7,060 nt of DNA from Candidatus Fibrimonadales bacterium (GTDB taxonomy: Bacteria; Fibrobacterota; Fibrobacteria; Fibrobacterales; Fibrobacteraceae), in NCBI GenBank assembly GCA_009788135.1, contig WQSA01000126.1:1-7060 (forward strand), given 5' to 3'. Every line of letters begins with the position of its first letter. The stretch's first letter is position 1. Made by a program: the position numbers and the translations under genes. Under the pieces are notes generated by a model. That model made no database searches, was not told the DNA's origin, and saw only the letters and a program-made list of their open reading frames with translations. Shown here in pieces: positions 1 through 5,931 of this stretch.

Positions 1-129
1 GATTTAACCGCTCTTAACAAATATGCTAAAAAATTAGGCATTGCCAATACCTGTATAATAGGCGCTCAAAAAAGCGCAAAGTTCAGCAAATATGTTTGGG
101 GTGGGGAATTGAATTTTGGCTTATCTTAG
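1..129 (+). CDS. C-terminal end of an unidentified protein (5' end outside window)
   Basis: An open frame runs from the first base to a TAG at 127-129 and gives the last 42 residues of a protein. The visible tail contains YAKKLGIANTCIIGAQKSAK and ends in GGELNFGLS. I do not recognise the family. The end, with alternating polar and apolar residues and aromatics (KYVWGGELNFGLS), would suit a final beta strand, possibly of an outer-membrane barrel, but that is only inference from a short stretch. The stop lies 1 bp before the stop of the convergent lipoprotein gene. That close end-to-end packing supports both frames being real. An inverted repeat sits 15 bp past the stop (145-166). Confidence 0.55.
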   Translation, partial: DLTALNKYAKKLGIANTCIIGAQKSAKFSKYVWGGELNFGLS

Positions 130-130
130 A

Positions 131-334
131 TTATGGGAACGAAACTACGCTAAGGGTCAGGCGTAGCAATTCATCAAATTCAATTTTCGAGTCCGTAAAG
201 AATCTCTCCGGCAAGCCCTTACTCAAATGTCCGGTTCTTGCAGCAGTACCAAACATAACACCTGCGCAGCCGATAAAAGTGAACACCAAAGCTGTGAAAA
301 CAGCTATTGCGAAAAAGGATTTTATCTTCTTCAT
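131..334 (-). CDS. Small predicted lipoprotein, 67 aa
   Basis: Start chosen at the ATG whose first base is at 334, because GGAG (complement of 343-346) lies 8 nt upstream and the next codons give a textbook lipoprotein signal. The N-terminus MKKIK is followed by a hydrophobic stretch (residues 6-21) and the lipobox F20-I21-G22-C23, so signal peptidase II should cut before Cys23. The longer frame from 379 would add MYILFILFVYIGECN in front and spoil this layout. The mature part is only about 45 residues (ending DELLRLTLSVVSFP), with Ala at +2, which favours release to the outer membrane under proteobacterial rules. I do not recognise the family. The gene lies downstream of the small membrane protein gene on the same strand, 117 bp away, so it may be co-transcribed or have its own promoter. 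Competing plus-strand frames here lack a comparable start signal. Confidence 0.6.
   Translation of the reverse strand: MKKIKSFFAIAVFTALVFTFIGCAGVMFGTAARTGHLSKGLPERFFTDSKIEFDELLRLTLSVVSFP
145..166. repeat. Inverted repeat CTACGC/GCGTAG near the convergent gene ends
   Basis: CTACGC at 145-150 and GCGTAG at 161-166 form a 6-bp stem around a 10-nt loop. It begins 15 bp beyond the stop of the plus-strand gene and lies inside the 3' end of the minus-strand lipoprotein gene. No uridine run follows on the plus strand. On the minus strand the stem is followed by TTTCGTT. It may help end transcription of the plus-strand gene, but the stem is short and the loop long, so chance is quite possible. Confidence 0.25.
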
Positions 335-402
335 ATTGCATTCTCCAATATACACAAACAATATAAAAAGAATATACAAAAAAGTGACGCTTTTTACATA
401 AT

Positions 403-418
403 AATTCTCAAATTCTCA
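403..418. repeat. Perfect tandem 8-bp repeat AATTCTCA x2
   Basis: AATTCTCA occurs at 403-410 and again at 411-418, in the gap between the two minus-strand genes. On the minus strand this reads TGAGAATT twice, about 70-85 bp upstream of the lipoprotein start. A weak AAAAAG/CTTTTT hairpin (379-395) lies between. No good promoter match accompanies either element. It could be a regulator site for the lipoprotein gene or simple low-complexity DNA. Confidence 0.3.
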
Positions 419-451
419 AAAAACGCTCATTTTCCTTCCATTTTGCATTTA

Positions 452-697
452 TCAGAATCTAGGCTTCCTTGAATGTGCCCATAGATGCCTTCTCAGCTTT
501 CTCGTCCATCTGATTTCGTATGTCGTCGCAACGATTGCAAGCATTACAGCGATCGCCATTGCGATAGCCGTGTAGTGTTCCGTTGCGTTCGCTTCGGGCA
601 CTATCATGTTGGCTGCCATCATTACAATCCATGCGGTTGCCATGCAAAAAGCAATAGCTAGCAAAAATGTACCTAGCACTATTTTCACAAAATCCAT
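452..697 (-). CDS. Small two-helix membrane protein, 81 aa
   Basis: The start is the ATG with first base at 697. It is preceded by GGAGGA (complement of 701-706), an ideal ribosome binding site. The longer frame from 811 is rejected because its first codons would overlap the -10 box of the promoter at 812-840. The protein has two hydrophobic segments, roughly residues 4-33 (FVKIVLGTFLLAIAFCMATA and on) and 40-60 (YTAIAMAIAVMLAIVATTY). A short acidic/polar loop (PEANATEH) joins them. The tail is strongly basic (RWTRKLRRHLWAHSRKPRF, residues 63-81). By the positive-inside rule both ends should face the cytoplasm. I do not recognise a family and infer no function. The basic tail could contact nucleic acid, phospholipid or a partner. 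The leader is about 108 nt long, which leaves room for post-transcriptional control. Confidence 0.65.
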   Translation of the reverse strand: MDFVKIVLGTFLLAIAFCMATAWIVMMAANMIVPEANATEHYTAIAMAIAVMLAIVATTYEIRWTRKLRRHLWAHSRKPRF

Positions 698-700
698 AAA

Positions 701-706
701 TCCTCC
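701..706 (-). promoter_or_regulatory. Ribosome binding site deciding the start of the small membrane protein
   Basis: TCCTCC on the plus strand reads GGAGGA on the minus strand, ending 3 nt before the ATG at 697. It is the strongest Shine-Dalgarno match among the starts examined here and fixes the start at residue 39 of the longer open frame. Confidence 0.75.
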
Positions 707-786
707 GTTGAGCTGATCAAGGGTACATCTCTGTTTTATAAGCGATGTTCTTTGTGCTATAAAATAAATTATTTTTTGCTTAATAG

Positions 787-803
787 TACAAAAAAATTTT
801 GTA
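787..803. repeat. Perfect AT-rich palindrome at the expected transcription start
   Basis: TACAAAA (787-793), AAA, TTTTGTA (797-803) form a 7-bp perfect inverted repeat. It lies immediately downstream of the expected transcription start (near 805) of the minus-strand promoter, covering about +2 to +18. That position would suit an operator for a repressor. As RNA the stem is weak because almost all pairs are A-U. A chance palindrome in AT-rich DNA cannot be excluded. Confidence 0.35.
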
Positions 804-811
804 TGGCTCAA

Positions 812-840
812 AATATAGAAAAAATTCTCCAGATTGTCAA
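812..840 (-). promoter_or_regulatory. Sigma-70-type promoter for the small membrane protein gene
   Basis: On the minus strand the -35 box TTGACA (840-835) is a perfect consensus match. A 17-bp spacer (834-818) and the -10 box TATATT (817-812) follow, with one mismatch to TATAAT. Transcription should start near 805, giving a leader of about 108 nt to the ATG at 697. The -35 box is embedded in the first unit of the 11-bp repeat array, so a protein bound there would affect polymerase access directly. Confidence 0.75.
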
Positions 841-864
841 ATAAATGTCAAATGTTTGTCAAAT
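835..864. repeat. Three direct repeats of TGTCAAAT at exact 11-bp spacing (putative regulator binding array)
   Basis: TGTCAAAT occurs perfectly at 835-842, 846-853 and 857-864, so the period is 11 bp. The 3-bp spacers are AAA and GTT. On the minus strand each unit reads ATTTGACA, and the first supplies the -35 box of the promoter at 812-840. Tandem half-sites one helical turn apart are known for OmpR/PhoB-family response regulators. The PhoB box itself is two CTGTCAT units 11 bp apart, to which these are similar. Bound protein could repress the minus-strand gene, or activate plus-strand transcription towards efp. The repeat is seen directly; the regulator is inference. Confidence 0.6.
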
Positions 865-900
865 CCATGTAAATGAATGGCGGTGTGCATATCTGTTTTC

Positions 901-919
901 CAGCTAGGAGTTGGAGCTG
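901..919 (+). promoter_or_regulatory. Small hairpin with AGGAG in its loop, upstream of efp
   Basis: CAGCT (901-905) can pair with AGCTG (915-919) around the 9-nt loop AGGAGTTGG. The only Shine-Dalgarno-like sequences before efp lie in this element, 25-35 nt upstream of the ATG at 941, too far for normal initiation. An in-frame CTG at 917 and TTG at 911 exist but would add 8-10 residues not expected in EF-P. The stem is only 5 bp, so its reality is uncertain. Confidence 0.25.
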
Positions 920-940
920 ATATTTTACTACATTACCCCC

Positions 941-1504
941 ATGGGAACAGTTAGCACAAATGAATTTCGCAAAAAGCTCAAAATAATGATAGATGGGCAG
1001 CCATATATGATTGTTGAGAATCAGTTCGTAAAACCGGGCAAAGGTCAAGCATTCAACAGAGTCAGGGTTAAAAACCTCATCACAGGACGCGTTCTGGAAC
1101 GCACCTGGAAAAGCGGCGATACCGTGGAAGAGGCAGACGTGACCTATAACGAAGTCACATATTCTTACAACGATGGCGCAAACTGGTTCTTTCTGGACCC
1201 AAGCGGCGAAATGGTGGAAATACCAAAAGATGCGCTCAACGGCGCAGAGCTCTGGCTGCTGGATGGAGCCGCAGTGCAAGTTACATGGTGGAACGGAAAA
1301 GCCATAGAAGTTATACCGCCAACATTCGTGGATCTGCTAATAGTGGAGTCTCCACCCGGAGTCCAAGGCAATACAAGCGGGAACGTTATGCGCGCCGCAA
1401 TTATGGAAACTGGCGCAGAAGTGCAAATACCGCTTTTCATCGAACAGGGAACTCGAATAAAAGTAGATACCAGAACAGGAGAATATGTGGAAAGATCGAA
1501 GTAA
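941..1504 (+). CDS. efp: Elongation factor P
   Basis: EF-P binds the ribosome between the P and E sites and speeds peptide bonds at proline stretches. The 187-residue product matches the usual length and aligns from its first residue with E. coli EF-P. The N-terminal KOW-like domain carries the loop FVKPGKGQAF with Lys31 and Lys34. Lys34 is the residue beta-lysylated by EpmA/EpmB in E. coli, so a lysine-modified rather than arginine (rhamnosylated) type is expected. Two OB-type domains follow, with the conserved LWLLDG, WNG, PPTFV and the family-typical end KVDTRTGEYVERSK. ATG at 941 is chosen because it matches the family start, although it lacks a nearby ribosome binding site and follows a run of C. 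The 3' end overlaps the PBP gene by 20 bp, and efp leads the likely operon. Its promoter is not clear. Confidence 0.96.
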   Translation: MGTVSTNEFRKKLKIMIDGQPYMIVENQFVKPGKGQAFNRVRVKNLITGRVLERTWKSGDTVEEADVTYNEVTYSYNDGANWFFLDPSGEMVEIPKDALNGAELWLLDGAAVQVTWWNGKAIEVIPPTFVDLLIVESPPGVQGNTSGNVMRAAIMETGAEVQIPLFIEQGTRIKVDTRTGEYVERSK

Positions 1505-4001
1505 AAAAATTCTTCGCATATTGCTTATTGTTGCCGTGATGTCTGGGCTTGCGGCATCAGCGTTTTTTTATTATCTGTTTTCGGTAGTCGCTAACCAAGA
1601 CCCTGACAACAAATTTACCAGAGACAATATCCTGCGAAACCTGAACGGAGAAAGCAGAGTGTTTTACTCTGACGGAGTTACGGTAATAGGTTCCTTTTTT
1701 GATACCAACCACCGCTTGTATGTCCCCTACGATTCCATTCCGCATGCGCTTATTGACGCAATAGTTTCCGCAGAAGATGCAAAATTCTGGGAGCATAGAG
1801 GCTTCGACTTCGGTGGATTTGCGCGAGCAATGTTCAACAATATGAAAAGCTTTAACCTGCGGCAAGGCGGCAGCACTCTTAGCCAGCAAACAGTGAAAAA
1901 TGTTTTTGGAAGAGAAGAGAAAAACATAAAATCAAAATGGATGGAGCTAACGGATGCCATAAAACTGGAAAAACGCTTCGCCAAACAGGATATTCTGGAA
2001 TTCTATCTAAATCAGTTTCAGGTTTACGGCTCTGGCAGAGGAGCGGCTATAGCGGCTATATATTTTTTCAACAAGCCTATTTTGGAACTCAGCCTTGAAG
2101 AATGCGCTTTTATTGCAGGTACGGTCAAAGGACCTTACAACTACGATCCTCGCGTGCAAAAAACTCCGGAACGGGCGCAGCAGGCTTTGGAAAAAGGGTA
2201 CCACAGAACAAAATATGTTTTGCGCAGAATGCTTGAAAACGGCTATATAACCAAGGAAGTTCACGACTCCGCAAAAATGCCCGAACTGAACTACGGAGAA
2301 TTCAGGTTCAACTCGTCTTCGCTTTTGGATAAAGTGGACAGGGATTTGAACGATGATTTTTATAAAGATGTTTTTGAAAAATTTGGCATAGAAGATTGGC
2401 GAAAAAGCCAGATAAAAATAATCACAACGCTTGACATGGATTTGCAAACAAGAGCAGAAGCCGCAGTGAGAGAAAATTTGAAAAATCTGCAAAACAAAAT
2501 AGGAGCAGATACTGCAAATCCTCTGCAAGGAGCGCTCGTGGCTTTGAGAAACGGGATGGTCCTGGCGGCTCAATCCGGGTATAACAACTCCGGCTACGAT
2601 AGAGTATTTATCGCAGAACGGCAATTGGGCTCTTCTTGGAAACCGCTTTTGTATGCTCTCGCTCTAAAGCTTGGCTGGAATCCATTTGACGAATTGGAAA
2701 ACGAGTACAACCTGTTCACTTATGGAGGAACGGTTTATTTTCCGCGCCCGGATCATTTGGATAAAGGCGCTCTGGTTAGCATTGCCTGGGCAGCGGTTCG
2801 CTCGGAAAACATAGCCAGCGTTTGGCTTTTGGAGCATTTGCTCGATAAACTATCGCTGGAAGAGATTAGAGCATTGGCGGAAAAAAATGGAATTGACACA
2901 AGCATTACGGCAAGCGCAAGCAATGAAATAGCGCTTGAAAAAACGAAAGCCGCATTGACTACAGATTGGCTTTTGGAAGGACGTTTTGAAGCGGTGCGAG
3001 CTTTGCAAACGCTCAAATATTATTACAATAGCAAAGAAACTGAAAAAAACGCCAACGCTCCGGAAAGGGTTAGACTGTTGCAGCATAACTATGAATATTA
3101 CGCTTCCATAGTGAATTTTTTTGAAGAAGAAAAAGAATTGTTTCCCAGTTTCACGCTCTCTGATTTCCAGCAAGTTTGGAATTTAACCGAGCGAAACAAG
3201 ATTCAACCGGCACAAGCCGATGATAGATTTTTGTGGCCGGACCTTCGCAAAAAAATAGCTATGAGCGAATTTGCGAGTTTTGTCAAAAGCGCAGGCGTTA
3301 ATCGTTCTTTGCAAGAAGTTATGAGCATGCCCCTTGGCGTAAACGAAGCCACGATTGCTGAAATGGCGGTTGCATATCAAAGCATTTTAGGCGGCAAGCA
3401 ATACAAATGCAAAGACAAAAAAATAAATGAGCCATGCATAATTCATGAGCTCTGGGATAGAAACAATCGTTTGATTTTCAAGAACGACATAGACTCAACC
3501 CAGTTCTTGGATAGCACTGTAGTTTTGCCCATGCAAGCCATGCTGAGATCTGTTTTCAAATACGGCACAGCGGCAAGCGCATACTCTAAACTTGCCATGA
3601 CATATTCTGGCTCAAAGTACCCTTTTCCAGTTATGGGAAAAACTGGAACCACAAACGAAAACCGCACTGCCGCATTCTGCGGAGGCGTGCCAGTATTCAG
3701 ACTCTTTTCCATGTGCAGTTATGTTGGCTTTGACAGCAACGAGAAGCTCAAAGGAAAGTCTCGCAGTTTAGCGGGAGCTTCTGCAGCCTTGCCGCAATGG
3801 ACAGAACTTGCTGAAGCGATAATTGCCAGAAAGGAAAACGAAGGAATTTTTGGCGAAGCAATAGACTACATAAGCGCTATGGCACAGCATGAGGTTCCTC
3901 TTCCGCACATGCCAGAAAATATCAAAGTGGATAAAATAGGCGGTTTGCCTTTAAAGCTTGATTCTGAAAATACCGGGGTAGCATTATTTCCGAATTTCTA
4001 A
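1485..4001 (+). CDS. Class A penicillin-binding protein (bifunctional peptidoglycan glycosyltransferase/transpeptidase)
   Basis: This enzyme polymerises lipid II into glycan strands and cross-links the stem peptides on the periplasmic face of the inner membrane. The 838-residue protein has one N-terminal membrane anchor (about residues 9-31). The GT51 glycosyltransferase domain shows EDAKFWEHRG (catalytic Glu97), GGSTLSQQTVKN (128-139) and KQDILEFYLNQFQVYG with the second Glu at 172. The transpeptidase domain has all three active-site motifs: S383-S-W-K386, S440-E-N442 and K719-T-G-T722. It is therefore probably active in both halves. The stretch between the second and third motifs is about 279 residues, longer than usual (about 190 in E. 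coli PBP1a), and contains a charged, helix-prone insert near 470-610. There is no extra C-terminal domain. The ATG at 1485 has AGGAG at 1477-1481 and overlaps the end of efp, suggesting translational coupling. I do not assign it to the PBP1a, 1b or 1c subtype. Confidence 0.93.
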   Translation: MWKDRSKKILRILLIVAVMSGLAASAFFYYLFSVVANQDPDNKFTRDNILRNLNGESRVFYSDGVTVIGSFFDTNHRLYVPYDSIPHALIDAIVSAEDAKFWEHRGFDFGGFARAMFNNMKSFNLRQGGSTLSQQTVKNVFGREEKNIKSKWMELTDAIKLEKRFAKQDILEFYLNQFQVYGSGRGAAIAAIYFFNKPILELSLEECAFIAGTVKGPYNYDPRVQKTPERAQQALEKGYHRTKYVLRRMLENGYITKEVHDSAKMPELNYGEFRFNSSSLLDKVDRDLNDDFYKDVFEKFGIEDWRKSQIKIITTLDMDLQTRAEAAVRENLKNLQNKIGADTANPLQGALVALRNGMVLAAQSGYNNSGYDRVFIAERQLGSSWKPLLYALALKLGWNPFDELENEYNLFTYGGTVYFPRPDHLDKGALVSIAWAAVRSENIASVWLLEHLLDKLSLEEIRALAEKNGIDTSITASASNEIALEKTKAALTTDWLLEGRFEAVRALQTLKYYYNSKETEKNANAPERVRLLQHNYEYYASIVNFFEEEKELFPSFTLSDFQQVWNLTERNKIQPAQADDRFLWPDLRKKIAMSEFASFVKSAGVNRSLQEVMSMPLGVNEATIAEMAVAYQSILGGKQYKCKDKKINEPCIIHELWDRNNRLIFKNDIDSTQFLDSTVVLPMQAMLRSVFKYGTAASAYSKLAMTYSGSKYPFPVMGKTGTTNENRTAAFCGGVPVFRLFSMCSYVGFDSNEKLKGKSRSLAGASAALPQWTELAEAIIARKENEGIFGEAIDYISAMAQHEVPLPHMPENIKVDKIGGLPLKLDSENTGVALFPNF
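3975..3979 (+). promoter_or_regulatory. Shine-Dalgarno-like GGGGT supporting an ATT start for tgt
   Basis: GGGGT can pair with the anti-Shine-Dalgarno ACCUC with one G-U wobble. It lies 6 nt before the ATT at 3986 (3 nt before the ATT at 3983), inside the end of the PBP gene. The spacing suits initiation at 3986. The TTG at 4040, the first ordinary start codon, has only a weak GGA in front of it. Confidence 0.4.
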
Positions 4002-5113
4002 TTTCTGCTTCCACAAAATCCAAAGCCCGGCTCGGACTTTTGAAAACGGCTCACGGCGAAATTCCTACCCCAATCTTTATGCCTGTTGGAACTGCCGCAA
4101 GCGTGAAAGCCGTTCCTCCGAGAGATTTGCAGGAAATGGGTGCAAAAATAATTTTGGCAAACACTTATCATTTGCATTTGCGCCCTGGAACGCCTTTGAT
4201 AGCGCAGATGGGCGGCATTCACAAATTCAACGGTTGGCATGGCCCAGTCTTAACGGATAGCGGAGGGTTCCAAGTTTGGAGCTTAAAGGAGCTTCGCAAA
4301 ATAAAAGAAAACGGAGTTGAGTTTCGCAGCCATCTTGACGGCAGCAAACATTTTTTTTCACCGGAGAGCGTTATGCAGTCTCAGCGCGAAATAGGCGCAG
4401 ATATAATAATGGCTTTTGATGAATGCACGCCATATCCTAGCACAATTGAAGAAGCTCAGAAATCGCTGAATTACACCAAACGCTGGACAAGAACTGCGAA
4501 AGACTGGCTCGCAGAAAATCCGCCGCTGCACGGTTATGAGCAGAAATTCTTTGGCATTGTGCAAGGCGGCATGCACGAGGAACTTCGCTTGCAAGCGATT
4601 GAGGAGTTAAAGGATATAAATCCAGACGGCTATGCTATAGGCGGTCTTTCTGTTGGCGAGCCTGCAGAAACGATGTACGGAATTGCGGATCTTTGCACGG
4701 ATCATTTACCAGCAGAGAAGCCTCGCTATATTATGGGCGTTGGAACGCCGTGGAATTTGCTTGAGCTTATTTTGCGAGGCATAGATATGTTCGATTGCGT
4801 TATGCCTACAAGGAATGCGAGAAACGGAATGTTATTCACAAGCAAGGGTGTTATGCATTATAAATCCGCAAGGCACAGGGAGGAGGAAATTCCTCCGGAT
4901 GAGGACTGCGGGTGTTATACTTGCAAGAATTTTAGCCGTGCATATTTGCGACACTTGATTCATTCAGGCGAGATTTTAGCTTGGCAACTTGCGAGCATTC
5001 ACAATTTGCATTTTTATTTGCACATGATGGAGCAAGCGAGGGAAAGAATTGCAAACGGCGGTTTTGAGGAGTGGGCAAAGGAAAAAATTTTGCTATATTC
5101 TCAGCTATGCTGA
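3986..5113 (+). CDS. tgt: Queuine/preQ1 tRNA-guanine transglycosylase
   Basis: TGT swaps guanine-34 of tRNAs with GUN anticodons (Asp, Asn, His, Tyr) for preQ1 on the way to queuosine. Numbering from the ATT at 3986 gives 375 residues, the usual bacterial length. Seen are FMPVGT, the base-binding LTDSGGFQVWSL (Asp91), QGGMHEELR, GGLSVGE, and the nucleophile loop MFDCVMPTRNARNG (Asp270). The zinc site is Cys308, Cys310, Cys313 and His339. The segment SEFLISASTKSKARLG just before KTAHGEIPTP matches the first strand of the family (compare FSFSIAAREGKARTG in Zymomonas TGT). This segment lies upstream of the first TTG (4040), and no ATG, GTG or TTG exists in frame after the stop at 3965. I therefore place the start at ATT 3986, with 4040 as the conservative alternative (357 aa). 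The gene overlaps the end of the PBP gene. Confidence 0.95.
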   Translation: MSEFLISASTKSKARLGLLKTAHGEIPTPIFMPVGTAASVKAVPPRDLQEMGAKIILANTYHLHLRPGTPLIAQMGGIHKFNGWHGPVLTDSGGFQVWSLKELRKIKENGVEFRSHLDGSKHFFSPESVMQSQREIGADIIMAFDECTPYPSTIEEAQKSLNYTKRWTRTAKDWLAENPPLHGYEQKFFGIVQGGMHEELRLQAIEELKDINPDGYAIGGLSVGEPAETMYGIADLCTDHLPAEKPRYIMGVGTPWNLLELILRGIDMFDCVMPTRNARNGMLFTSKGVMHYKSARHREEEIPPDEDCGCYTCKNFSRAYLRHLIHSGEILAWQLASIHNLHFYLHMMEQARERIANGGFEEWAKEKILLYSQLC

Positions 5114-5928
5114 GGTTTTGGCCTTTATTGTTTGTTTTCATTGCTTCTTGCGGATATAGCAGGATGAATGTAGAAAAGGGTTCTTTCAGGGCTATAAAAC
5201 CGCCGAACATTTATGGCAACAACAGCTATTTAACAAAAGATGCCGTCAATATAATTTCTTACGATGCAAACATAGGCAAAAACAAAACCATACCTTTGCC
5301 TGGAATTATGAATTTGTACAATAGCCGAGCCCTGCCAGATACGCTGGCAGATATACATTACCGCTTAATCGAAAATACATTGGGATTTCAATACCACAAA
5401 GTGCTAAAAAGCAAGAGCGATTTATATTTTGGGTTTGGCGGCGGCGTGCAAAATTTTCCTTATGGATCTTTAATATTTGGATACAATGGAAAATTCGTTG
5501 AAATTGGAGGCGCAACATATTGGGGTTTAACGTTAGGCAAGGCTTCTTATGAAGGAATATGGGATTGGGAAACCGGCGGGCCTCTTTCAAGTTCCGATAC
5601 GCAATACATTAGATTGGAAGATGCTTATATTTTGCATTCGTATGGAGGGCTCACTGCTTATGCAAGTTTGCATTTGAAGAAATTCGCTTTGAGCTATGCC
5701 GCTTCCATTGCTAATCCCTGGCTTGTGGATGAGCTTCCCGCTCCTATTGGCAGATCGAGCAGCGATCCGGATATTTCCTTTTGGTTCCCCGCTTTGCTAA
5801 TGCAAGACGTAGGAATTTCTTATACTCATCATAGAATAAAATACAGATTAGGAATAAATCAAATCACGGGCATTGAATTCCCAGGGCAATATTGGGGGCT
5901 CAGCGTTCAAATGGCTTACGGGTGGTAA
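5107..5928 (+). CDS. Predicted outer-membrane lipoprotein of unknown function, 273 aa
   Basis: The ATG at 5107 overlaps the tgt stop (ATGCTGA) and gives a compact lipoprotein signal: MLR, a hydrophobic core FWPLLFVFIAS and the lipobox I12-A13-S14-C15. A GTG at 5071 would lengthen the N-terminus by 12 residues, but its GAGGA abuts the codon with no spacing. No ribosome binding site precedes 5107, so coupling to tgt translation is likely. The mature protein is rich in Gly, Tyr and other aromatics, with alternating stretches such as DLYFGFGGGVQNF, YGSLIFGYNGKFVEIGG, GLTAYASLHLKKFALSYAAS and a final WGLSVQMAYGW. These look like beta strands and suggest a barrel or beta-sandwich at the outer membrane. 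I do not recognise a family. A lipid anchor together with a barrel-like body is inference from residue patterns. The FISUMP gene follows after 3 bp. Confidence 0.8.
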   Translation: MLRFWPLLFVFIASCGYSRMNVEKGSFRAIKPPNIYGNNSYLTKDAVNIISYDANIGKNKTIPLPGIMNLYNSRALPDTLADIHYRLIENTLGFQYHKVLKSKSDLYFGFGGGVQNFPYGSLIFGYNGKFVEIGGATYWGLTLGKASYEGIWDWETGGPLSSSDTQYIRLEDAYILHSYGGLTAYASLHLKKFALSYAASIANPWLVDELPAPIGRSSSDPDISFWFPALLMQDVGISYTHHRIKYRLGINQITGIEFPGQYWGLSVQMAYGW

Positions 5929-5931
5929 ATT

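Noticed and set aside
379..395. Terminator hairpin AAAAAG/CTTTTT between the two minus-strand genes
   Set aside because: The stem has five A-U pairs and one G-C pair, too weak to call a terminator.
96..472. Two plus-strand open frames over the small lipoprotein gene
   Set aside because: They overlap each other and the tail of the first gene. The minus-strand reading has a good ribosome binding site and a lipoprotein signal, which these lack.
698..811. N-terminal extension of the small membrane protein to 811
   Set aside because: Its first codons would lie at the promoter -10 box and upstream of the expected transcription start. A far better ribosome binding site precedes the ATG at 697.
835..864. 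Remnant of a CRISPR array or origin iterons
   Set aside because: The units are only 8 bp with 3-bp spacers and just three copies in a promoter region. No origin genes or CRISPR-length repeats are near.
698..940. Riboswitch or small RNA gene in the divergent region
   Set aside because: Apart from the promoter, the 11-bp repeats and short inverted repeats, I see no conserved riboswitch core or strong terminator hairpin.
848..1279. Minus-strand open frame of 143 codons opposite efp
   Set aside because: It is covered by efp, which is unmistakable. The product shows no domain, and no ribosome binding site stands out.
2007..2624. Minus-strand open frame of 205 codons opposite the PBP gene
   Set aside because: It lies fully within a PBP gene whose motifs are intact on the other strand. 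Its product is Cys-, Phe- and Ser-rich without recognisable domains, typical of an antisense shadow.
3960..4003. A PBP-TGT fusion by programmed frameshift
   Set aside because: The TGT frame has its own stop at 3965-3967, the junction has no convincing slippery site, and a free TGT enzyme of normal length is obtained with the ATT start.
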